Shown: positions 47,818-55,841 of the stretch, in pieces
How positions within the stretch are numbered: the first letter of the stretch is position 1
Layout: each line of letters opens with the position of its first letter
Source: Bacteroidetes bacterium HGW-Bacteroidetes-7
GTDB taxonomy: Bacteria > Bacteroidota > Bacteroidia > Bacteroidales > UBA932
DNA: 64,000 nt
Direction: 5' to 3'
Assembly (NCBI GenBank): GCA_002842465.1
Contig: PHDA01000006.1
Coordinates: forward strand, 1 to 64,000
Notes under the pieces: model-generated
Databases searched by the model: none
Told to the model about the DNA's origin: nothing
What the model saw: the letters and a program-made list of their open reading frames with translations, nothing else
Translations under genes and position numbers: made by a program

Positions 47818-49194
47818 CTACCTTACACCTTTTGAAAACACGGGAAGACTTTCGTTTCCCTTTTCGCTAACAGACTGAACTCCAAAGAAATAGTTATCTT
47901 TGCTCAAAGGAACCTTTATTTCTGTGCCTTTAACAAAAATCTTTTTTTGCCAAATAGGAGAGTCTGTATCTCTTATTAACAGATAGTATCCGTCAGGTTT
48001 GGGACCCTTCACTGGCTCTTTCCACGAAATATCTGTAAAATTTGAAAGGGATGAAACATTTGTAGAGACATTGAGTGGCTCATACGGTGCAAGGGCTAGG
48101 TTCATTAGTGAAGATAGATTTACAGAGGTGTTCTTGCGAAGATATTCAAAATCGACACCTTCAATTACATCTCCGTATTGTTTTCCGTCTCTAACCTCTG
48201 TCTTTTGATGAGTTCTGTCGTAGTTTTCGTAGAATTCACAAATTCTCACCGCCGTAAAACCCTTTCTGTTGAATGGAGTATGGTCTCCACCTCTTCCGTA
48301 GCGGTCATTACGGTAAATGAGTTTAACAATAAGATTATGTGTATAACGCTCTCCGCTCTCTTTAACATATCTCGCAAGCTGTCTGGAAGGGGAGTCATTC
48401 TCTGCAGAGTTAAAAAGCCTCTCTCTTGCCTGTGCCTCGTTTTCGGTAAACGGGATATTCTCCGAAAAGACTCTGACTATAGAATTGTTTCTTATATCAG
48501 TATCACTGGAATGGCTGTTGCTTATCATATCGTTGTTTAATACAGCAATAAGATTCCACTTTTCATCCTGAGCAAGCTGAGCCATATGGGCAGCGCCCAA
48601 AAGTCCGTGCTCTTCTCCAGAAAGGAACATAAGTTTAATTGTAGCGCCAAACTCTTTACCGGCAAGAATTCTTGCTATCTCCAACAAAGCAGCAACACCG
48701 CTTCCGTCATCATTTGCCCCCGGAGCATATGTTGTAGAGTCGGTGTTATCTTCCGAGCGACTGTCATAATGAGCAAGAAGAGCAATAACTCTGTCATCCG
48801 AAGAGTTGCCTTTAATAGTTGCAACAACATTTGTAAGAGTTATTTCCCTGCCCAGACGTGTTCCGGCTCCTCCCGCTTTGTAATTCACTCTCTCAACAGT
48901 AAAACGGCTGTCAGATTTTGCATATTCTTTTAATTTGTTCTCCAGATAAGTTGCTGCAGCTCCAATTCCAAAATCAGTTCTGCTTTGAGTACTTAGGTTG
49001 TGACGAGTATGAAATTTAAGCAAACCAGAGATGTTATCCATCATATTATCTGTAGATATCTCGTTTACAGCAGCCTCAATTCTAGGATCTTTGTTTATGA
49101 TAGTCTGCGAAAAAGCAGTGTTGACATGAAAAAGAACAAATGCTAAAAGCAATGTTCCTTTTATAAATTTCCAGTTTGAATATTTGTTCTTCAT
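47818..49194 (-). CDS. M28 family aminopeptidase, exported
   Basis: ALLAHYDSRSED, PGANDDGSGVAALLEIARIL, FLSGEEHGLLGA. Confidence 0.92.
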   Translation of the reverse strand: MKNKYSNWKFIKGTLLLAFVLFHVNTAFSQTIINKDPRIEAAVNEISTDNMMDNISGLLKFHTRHNLSTQSRTDFGIGAAATYLENKLKEYAKSDSRFTVERVNYKAGGAGTRLGREITLTNVVATIKGNSSDDRVIALLAHYDSRSEDNTDSTTYAPGANDDGSGVAALLEIARILAGKEFGATIKLMFLSGEEHGLLGAAHMAQLAQDEKWNLIAVLNNDMISNSHSSDTDIRNNSIVRVFSENIPFTENEAQARERLFNSAENDSPSRQLARYVKESGERYTHNLIVKLIYRNDRYGRGGDHTPFNRKGFTAVRICEFYENYDRTHQKTEVRDGKQYGDVIEGVDFEYLRKNTSVNLSSLMNLALAPYEPLNVSTNVSSLSNFTDISWKEPVKGPKPDGYYLLIRDTDSPIWQKKIFVKGTEIKVPLSKDNYFFGVQSVSEKGNESLPVFSKGVR

Positions 49195-49238
49195 ATTGAG
49201 GAGTTTAAGTTTAGCATTATGTTGATTTACTTATGTTA

Positions 49239-50501
49239 CTAAATTTCTGACATATACTTCATGACCCTTTTAAGTACCTTTTTGTTTTTGCCTGGAATCA
49301 GAATTGTGTGGTTACCCAGATACGAATTCAGGTAATCATCCATGTCATCATCCGATTTAAAGATAAACTTAATTTGAGTTCTGCATCTTTCAATAACAGA
49401 TGTGTTTTGAACCACCTCTCCTTCAAATAGATAAAACTTATTTAGTTTTTCGCCGGCACATTTAAACAGGTTGTATTTACCTAATGACATTTTTGCCTTA
49501 ACTCCAATTCCCAATTTTGATTCATAGTGGCTTGTAAGGGTATAACCTTCCGACAAAGATAGTGGAGCTGTGCAATGTGCGAAATCGATACTGTTGTCAA
49601 CCCTTTCAATTGAAGCAGGATTTGCCATAAAAGAAATTTTACCGCAGAATACTCTTGAAATTATCATACTCCACATCGAAGGTATATCACCTTCGCATCC
49701 GGCTGTAATACCATTATCGTTAAGTAAAGCAAGGGCCAGACAAGCTGTTGTATTGCATGGGACAAGGATATCAAAACACTTAATGGTGAGAGAGGTCAGT
49801 TTGTGTTTCTTACAGTATTTTAAAAGTACATTATAGAATCGTACAGCATCTTTTAGTGTCTCTTCGTTGGTGTGCATATCCAGACGAGATGCAATTTCGA
49901 GAGCAAAATCTGTGACCGAAGCATCCTTAACGCTCTCCTTTTCGAAATCCTTAATCAATTCCTGCGGATCAATTTCAATGAATGTGACTCCATATTTTTC
50001 TCCAATATACTCTTTATCAATTTTTGAAGAGATAAGCCATGGAGATTCTCCTCCAATCAGCCCGATTCTCTCGTGTTTTAACTGAGAAAAGCCGCTCTGA
50101 ATAACATCTGTATAATCAAGCTCTTCGAGTATCTCCTCAATTACCTTCCTTGAGGGTTCTGCCGGAAAAACAATATGTTTATGCATAATGTTATTGTTGT
50201 GCATCCATGAACAAATCTCTAGTGATGCCGCAAGCGAGTTGTGATATGAATCACTCAGAATAACAACAGGTTGAGGTATCAACTTATGGATTTTCAGAAA
50301 GAGCTCCTCAGTACCGCCGGTTGCAATAAACAGAACCGTGTACCCTTCCGGCTGCAACCCGGTTAATATTTGATCGTATGAGAACTCTTTTGCTACAAAG
50401 TGAGACCGCAAAACCGGCAGTATATCTCTATTAGAAGTTATCTCCTGTGAATTGCCGTGAAGAGGCGAGGCGAGTGTAATTATGTTAAGTGTTTTCTCCA
50501 T
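49239..50501 (-). CDS. L-fucose/L-arabinose isomerase-fold protein of unknown specificity
   Basis: SLTIKCFDILVPCNTTACLALALLNDNGITAGCEGDIPSMWSMII, typical of FucI-like C-terminal regions; start at MEKTLNI. Confidence 0.72.
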   Translation of the reverse strand: MEKTLNIITLASPLHGNSQEITSNRDILPVLRSHFVAKEFSYDQILTGLQPEGYTVLFIATGGTEELFLKIHKLIPQPVVILSDSYHNSLAASLEICSWMHNNNIMHKHIVFPAEPSRKVIEEILEELDYTDVIQSGFSQLKHERIGLIGGESPWLISSKIDKEYIGEKYGVTFIEIDPQELIKDFEKESVKDASVTDFALEIASRLDMHTNEETLKDAVRFYNVLLKYCKKHKLTSLTIKCFDILVPCNTTACLALALLNDNGITAGCEGDIPSMWSMIISRVFCGKISFMANPASIERVDNSIDFAHCTAPLSLSEGYTLTSHYESKLGIGVKAKMSLGKYNLFKCAGEKLNKFYLFEGEVVQNTSVIERCRTQIKFIFKSDDDMDDYLNSYLGNHTILIPGKNKKVLKRVMKYMSEI

Positions 50502-50720
50502 TTTTCTAATTATATCGGACAAAATTGCCGTAGTTATATCTAACAAAGTTAAAAAATTATCGCGATCAAACTTTTGTTTGTAATTTCAACCCGTTTTTAA
50601 GTTATTCTTAAGCCTGAAAACCTACACTTCACTTTTTTGCCATTAATATAACATCAACAATTAAAGTAAATAAACAAAAACCAATATAAACGGTTATTAA
50701 TAAGATAAAAAGTTCAAAAA

Positions 50721-51629
50721 ATGTCGCAAGACCATACACATAAGCACAGTGCAAATAGCAACAGCACAAAAAACATTGTTTACGCATTTGTTTTAAACCT
50801 ATCATTTGCGCTGATGGAGCTGGTTGGAGGGCTTTTAACAAATTCGGTGGCAATTCTCTCTGACGCTGTGCACGATTTTGGAGACTCTTTGTCACTTGGA
50901 GTTGCCTGGTATCTTCAAAAGTATTCGCAGAAGAGGGGAGACCGTTTCTACTCGTATGGTTATAAGAGGTTTTCACTGCTTGGTTCAATTTTTATTTCGC
51001 TGGTTCTTGCAATCGGTTCGGTATTTATTGTTCAGGAGAGCGTGAAGAGAATTATTGAACCTCAACAAGCGCATGCTCCGGGGATGATTTTGCTTGCTAT
51101 AATAGGGATAATTGTGAACGGAGCGGCAGTATTGCGTTTGAAACATGGTACGAGCCACAATGAAAAGGCTGTTTTACTTCATATGATGGAGGATGTTTTG
51201 GGATGGATAGCTGTATTTATTGGAGCAGTTCTCATGTATTTCTTTGATCTTCCTTTCCTTGACCCTCTGATGTCATTGATAATTACCGCCTGGGTTCTTT
51301 GGAATGTTTATCGCAATCTCAAAAATACCGTAAAAATAATGCTTCAGGAGGTTCCCAAGAGTGTGAATATTGAGGAACTTGAAGGCCGATTACTTTCAAT
51401 TAAAGAAATTACCTCTGTTCACGACCTGCATATTTGGAGTCTTGACGGAGAAAACCACATATTGACACTTCACGTTGTGGTTGCGGATGAAACCGATTCA
51501 TTAACAATTTGCAATCTAAAGGAGAGGGTGCGTGAGATTACATCCTCGTCAGGAATAGATCACATTACAATTGAGGTTGAACGCTCAGGAGAGGCCGACA
51601 ACTGCAAATACACAAACTTCTGCGGGTAA
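50721..51629 (+). CDS. Cation diffusion facilitator (CzcD-like)
   Basis: Poly-His N-terminus; NSVAILSDAVHDFGDSLSLGVAWYL; HMMEDVLGWIAVFIGA. Confidence 0.93.
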   Translation: MSQDHTHKHSANSNSTKNIVYAFVLNLSFALMELVGGLLTNSVAILSDAVHDFGDSLSLGVAWYLQKYSQKRGDRFYSYGYKRFSLLGSIFISLVLAIGSVFIVQESVKRIIEPQQAHAPGMILLAIIGIIVNGAAVLRLKHGTSHNEKAVLLHMMEDVLGWIAVFIGAVLMYFFDLPFLDPLMSLIITAWVLWNVYRNLKNTVKIMLQEVPKSVNIEELEGRLLSIKEITSVHDLHIWSLDGENHILTLHVVVADETDSLTICNLKERVREITSSSGIDHITIEVERSGEADNCKYTNFCG

Positions 51630-51661
51630 TGTCTAACTGCCTTGGTGTACACTACGAAGAA

Positions 51662-51695
51662 AACGAGCCAATTCTGTAGTTAGAATCGGCTCGTT
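51662..51695. terminator. Hairpin between convergent genes, possible terminator
   Basis: aacgagcc-a-attct / agaat-c-ggctcgtt; lacks a strong T tract on either strand. Confidence 0.45.
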
Positions 51696-51753
51696 CGTAT
51701 TATACCATGTGTAAATATTTGCAGTAAACTATCTTAGAGAAACTCGCAGTGGT

Positions 51754-53481
51754 TTACGCCTCCTTTACGTGTTCCTCTTTAACGGCCTGGAATGCGCTAA
51801 GCTGGAATGGTGAGAAGTTCTTCAGATAGCTGAATCTTTCGTCATTCCATGATTGAGCTTTAGTAATGTATATTTGCGCTGAGTTGTCAAAGCTGGAGTC
51901 AATCTGAGCGTCATTAAGCAGAAGATATGACATTGCTATGTGCGCAGCCATCTCTACAAGTCGCCTTGCGTGGAAATCGATGTATTCGTTGTCTTTGCCA
52001 ACAAGCATTTCGACAGCCTTCTCATATTGATTTGTCATTTCGACAAGTATCTTTTTGAGCTGCTCGTACTCTGCCTTAACAGGCTTACTCTCATATTCAC
52101 GAAGCTGTCCAAGGTAGCCACCGTTGGTAACATATCTCTGAGCTGCTACAACCTGTAGTTGTGAAGTACCTTCATAGATGGTTGTAATTCGGGCATCTCT
52201 GTAGATACGCTCAATAGGGTAGTCCTTCATAAAGCCCGAGCCACCATGAATCTGAAGAGAGTCGTATGCATTCTGATTTGAATACTCCGATGCCATAAGC
52301 TTGAGCATTGGGGTAAACATATCTGCTAATTTTTGGAACTGTTTTGATTCAGTTCTCTCCTCGGGAGTGAGCTTTCTTGTCTCAGCAACAAAGCCATACG
52401 ATTTATATACATCAACAAATCTTGTTGTTTCATAAAGCAGTGCCCTTGAAGCCTGTAACTTGGCCTTAATCACAGCAAGCATTTCATAAACTGCCGGAAA
52501 CTGAATTATGGGTTTGCCAAATTGAGCTCTCTCATGAGCATATTTAAGTGCCTCACGGTATGCAGCTTCTGAAATACCAACAGACTGTGCACCAACACCA
52601 AGTCTGGCACCATTCATAAGAGACATCACATACTTGATAAGACCCATTCTGCGTTCACCTACCAGTTTGGCAGGAGCGTTTGCAAATACCAGTTCACAAG
52701 TAGGTGATCCCTTTATTCCAAGTTTGTTCTCTATTCTTCTTACAGTAACACCTCCCCATTTTTGATCATGAACAAAGTAAGAGAGACCTCTGCCGTCAGT
52801 AGTGTTTTCTTCTGAACGAGCAAGAACCAGTTTAATCTGTGCATCACCGTTTGTGATAAACCTTTTAACTCCATTCAGGTACCACATACCATCCTTTTCG
52901 TTAAGTGTAGCCTTAAGCATAACTGCCTGAAGGTCACTACCGGCATCCGGCTCAGTAAGGTCCATAGAACAGGTTTCCCCTTGATGAATTCTAGGAAGAA
53001 ACTCCTCTTTAATCTCTTCAGTAGCAAATTCGTGAATAGTTTCGGCACAATCCTGAAGACCCCAGATATTGGCAAATCCCGCATCGGCTCTTGCAACTAT
53101 CTCGGCAGCCATAACGTATGGAACCATTGAAAAATTAAGTCCTCCAAACTCTCTTGGCAGAGACATTCCATAAAGGCCTGCCTGAGTGAGGGTATCCTGG
53201 TTTTGCTGAGTACCTTTTGCATAAGTTACCCTTCCGTTCTCATGATGAGGGCCGGAGTGGTCAACCTCTTCGGAATTTGGAAAGATTACATCACCGCAAA
53301 TCTCTCCAAGTATCTCCATAACCTTGTCATATGAGTCAACTGTATCTTCGAAAGATGAAGGTGCATAGTCAATATTTCCAGAGTCTTTAAAATCCTGTTC
53401 CTTGAGTCTCACTATTTTAGACATCAAAGGATGACTGAACTGAAATTTTAAATCGTTATTATCTTTATAAAAATTGGCCAT
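51754..53481 (-). CDS. Acyl-CoA dehydrogenase
   Basis: MDLTEPDAGSDLQAVMLKA; LMNGARLGVGAQSVGISEAAYREALKYAHERAQFGKPI; YRDARITTIYEGTSQLQ. Confidence 0.95.
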   Translation of the reverse strand: MANFYKDNNDLKFQFSHPLMSKIVRLKEQDFKDSGNIDYAPSSFEDTVDSYDKVMEILGEICGDVIFPNSEEVDHSGPHHENGRVTYAKGTQQNQDTLTQAGLYGMSLPREFGGLNFSMVPYVMAAEIVARADAGFANIWGLQDCAETIHEFATEEIKEEFLPRIHQGETCSMDLTEPDAGSDLQAVMLKATLNEKDGMWYLNGVKRFITNGDAQIKLVLARSEENTTDGRGLSYFVHDQKWGGVTVRRIENKLGIKGSPTCELVFANAPAKLVGERRMGLIKYVMSLMNGARLGVGAQSVGISEAAYREALKYAHERAQFGKPIIQFPAVYEMLAVIKAKLQASRALLYETTRFVDVYKSYGFVAETRKLTPEERTESKQFQKLADMFTPMLKLMASEYSNQNAYDSLQIHGGSGFMKDYPIERIYRDARITTIYEGTSQLQVVAAQRYVTNGGYLGQLREYESKPVKAEYEQLKKILVEMTNQYEKAVEMLVGKDNEYIDFHARRLVEMAAHIAMSYLLLNDAQIDSSFDNSAQIYITKAQSWNDERFSYLKNFSPFQLSAFQAVKEEHVKEA

Positions 53482-53482
53482 A

Positions 53483-54526
53483 CTATTTGCTGTTTAGTTT
53501 GTAAGATTTAATCATCCGCGGGATTATTTCATTCAGATCACCTACAATTGCGAAGTCGGCAATCTGATGAATAGGAGCCGCAGGATCGTTATTGATTGAA
53601 ATTATCATTGCAGACTGGTCCATTCCGGCAGTGTGCTGAATCTGACCAGAGATTCCAACTGCAATGTAGAGTTTGGGTCTTACAGTAACTCCTGTCTGTC
53701 CGATTTGCCTTGCAGATTCCGCAAACCCGGCGTCAACAGCTGCTCTTGAGGCGCCAACCTCGGCACCGAGTACTGCAGCAAGATCGTAAAGAAGTTTAAA
53801 GTTCTCTTTAGAACCCACTCCAAAACCTCCGGCAATAATAATTGGGGAGCCTTTTATATCAATTTTTCGCTCCTCTATGTGTCTTTCAATAATCTCAACT
53901 ACAAAATCTTCATCTTTAAGAATAGCAGCAGTATCAATTACCTTTACCTTACCCTTTACTGCCACATCTAAAGGCTCCTTCTTCATTACTCCCTCTCTCA
54001 CTGTTGCCATCTGAGGTCTGCAATCAGGGTTTATAATTGTTGCTATAATATTACCTCCAAAAGCAGGTCTTATTTGATAAAGTAGATTTTTGTACTCTTT
54101 ACCACTTTTAACCTCTTTATGATCACCTATTTCCAAAGAGGTACAGTCAGCAGTCAGTCCGCTCACCAATGCGCTTGATACTCTCGGTGCAAGATCTCTT
54201 CCAACGCTTGTTGCTCCAAAGAGAGCAATTTGCGGATTCTCCTTTTTTAGAACCGATATTACAATTGAAGAGTATGGTAGAGTCAGGTAATGCTTTAGCC
54301 TTTTGTCTTCGGCAATATGAATTGTCTGAGCACCGTATTGGAAGAGTTCTTCCTTATGTTGAGCCACACTGTCACCTATGATAAGTGCCTCAACCTCACA
54401 TGAGAGCTCTTTTGCCAGAGAGCGGGCTTTGGTCAGAAGCTCAAGGCTTACATCAGCAATTTTTCCCCCCTCAGTCTCTATATAAATAAAAATATTGTTC
54501 ATACTTATTGATTTTCTGTTATCCAA
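53483..54526 (-). CDS. etfA: Electron transfer flavoprotein, alpha subunit
   Basis: GASRAAVDAGFAESARQIGQTGVTVRPKLYIAVGISGQIQHTAGM. Confidence 0.95.
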   Translation of the reverse strand: MDNRKSISMNNIFIYIETEGGKIADVSLELLTKARSLAKELSCEVEALIIGDSVAQHKEELFQYGAQTIHIAEDKRLKHYLTLPYSSIVISVLKKENPQIALFGATSVGRDLAPRVSSALVSGLTADCTSLEIGDHKEVKSGKEYKNLLYQIRPAFGGNIIATIINPDCRPQMATVREGVMKKEPLDVAVKGKVKVIDTAAILKDEDFVVEIIERHIEERKIDIKGSPIIIAGGFGVGSKENFKLLYDLAAVLGAEVGASRAAVDAGFAESARQIGQTGVTVRPKLYIAVGISGQIQHTAGMDQSAMIISINNDPAAPIHQIADFAIVGDLNEIIPRMIKSYKLNSK

Positions 54527-55394
54527 TGGTGTGTGATGAGAATAGTTCTTTAATTAGCGAATCGATATCTTCGAATGATGAAGTGAGTATCTTTGACTCT
54601 TTGGCCTGATGCACAATGTTCTCAATCTTTTTCACCTTTGTTGGTGAGCCCGAAAGGCCGTAATGAATCTCATCTCCTCCAACGTCGGCAACACCCCATT
54701 CCGGGATTCTTAGATTTGCTTTTGCCTCAATAGGGAGGTAAGAGTTATGTTCGTTGTCCTGCTCCTCTGTAAATGTACGGGCATGTTTGTATTTCATCAG
54801 ATGTTTTGCGTGTCTTGGGCGGCAGTCAGGCGCAGTAGCATGAACAGTAATGACAGCAGGAAGCGGGGTTTTTACTGTCTCAACTCCTCTTTCAAGCCTT
54901 CTCTTAACAACAAGTTTCTCTCCGTCTAATCCGGTAATGTCTTCTGCATAAGTTACCTGAGGATAATTCAATTTCTCGGCAACCTGAGGGCCCACCTGCG
55001 CTGTATCACCATCAATAGCCTGTCTGCCGGCGATTACAATATCCGGTCCGATTTTTTTGATAGCCATTGAAAGAGCATAGGATGTGGCAAGTGTGTCTGC
55101 ACCTGCAAATTTACGGTCGGTAAGAAGTACTCCTCCGTCTGCTCCCCTGTAATATCCTTCACGGATTATTTCGGCAGCCCTTGGTGGCCCCATAGTCAGG
55201 AGCAACACCTCGCTTCCGGGGAAACGGTCCTTAAGTCTTAATGCCTGTTCCAATGCATTCATATCTTCAGGGTTGAAGATTGCCGGAAGGGCAGCACGAT
55301 TTACCGTACCATCCTCTTTCATTGCATTTTTCCCAACATTACGGGTGTCCGGCACCTGTTTGGCCAGAACAACAATTTTAAGTTTTTTTGTCAT
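54519..55394 (-). CDS. etfB: Electron transfer flavoprotein, beta subunit
   Basis: VVLAKQVPDTRNV; VIAGRQAIDGDTAQVGPQVAEKLNYPQVTYAEDI. Confidence 0.95.
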   Translation of the reverse strand: MTKKLKIVVLAKQVPDTRNVGKNAMKEDGTVNRAALPAIFNPEDMNALEQALRLKDRFPGSEVLLLTMGPPRAAEIIREGYYRGADGGVLLTDRKFAGADTLATSYALSMAIKKIGPDIVIAGRQAIDGDTAQVGPQVAEKLNYPQVTYAEDITGLDGEKLVVKRRLERGVETVKTPLPAVITVHATAPDCRPRHAKHLMKYKHARTFTEEQDNEHNSYLPIEAKANLRIPEWGVADVGGDEIHYGLSGSPTKVKKIENIVHQAKESKILTSSFEDIDSLIKELFSSHTIG

Positions 55395-55411
55395 ATTTGA
55401 TTAATGGAAGT

Positions 55412-55720
55412 TTATGCCTCGGCCGAATTATTACCGAAGTTTATTGGTACTTTATTAATAGGTTCGTTGTGAAGTTCTATTTCACCATATTGACTTTCGA
55501 ATTTGTCAATATTATCCTTTATGGCAAGGAGCAGTCTTTTGGCATGTTCGGCAGTCATAATTATCCTGCTGTGTACCTGAGCTTTTGGTACCCCGGGCAT
55601 CATTCTTATAAAATCAAGAATAAATTCACTGCTTGAATGTGTGATTATCGCAAGATTTGAGTAAGATCCCTGTGCCACATCGTTGCTCAATTCTATATTC
55701 AGTTCATTTTCAGCACTCAT
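55412..55720 (-). CDS. DUF3467 family protein
   Basis: EGIYSNLAII-like stretch AQGSYSNLAIITHSSSEFILDFIRMMPGVPKAQVHSRIIMTAEHAKRLLLAIKDNI. Confidence 0.85.
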   Translation of the reverse strand: MSAENELNIELSNDVAQGSYSNLAIITHSSSEFILDFIRMMPGVPKAQVHSRIIMTAEHAKRLLLAIKDNIDKFESQYGEIELHNEPINKVPINFGNNSAEA

Positions 55721-55746
55721 GTCCTTCGTATTTTTTTAGATCAACG

Positions 55747-55754
55747 CAAAGATA
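55747..55754 (-). promoter_or_regulatory. Putative -7 element TATCTTTG for the DUF3467-etf unit
   Basis: Minus-strand TATCTTTG; same extended motif TATCTTTGCGTTG as at 25045. Confidence 0.45.
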
Positions 55755-55775
55755 AGATTTTTTCTTAATTGCTAA

Positions 55776-55808
55776 TTTGTTCACTTTTTTTAAAATTGAT
55801 TAACTTTG
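55776..55808 (+). promoter_or_regulatory. Bacteroidota-type promoter of valS (TTTG-N21-TAACTTTG)
   Basis: TTTG at 55776-55779 and TAACTTTG at 55801-55808, 34 nt before the ATG. Confidence 0.6.
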
Positions 55809-55841
55809 TAGTTTGTATTAAACATCACTCATTAACTCTAT

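Noticed and set aside
48178-48933. Plus-strand ORFs of 115-120 aa opposite the M28 peptidase
   Set aside because: Shadow ORFs of a gene with clear M28 motifs
50629-50988. 119-aa minus-strand ORF overlapping the CDF transporter start
   Set aside because: Antisense to the conserved CDF N-terminus; hydrophobic tail is a by-product of the AT-rich leader
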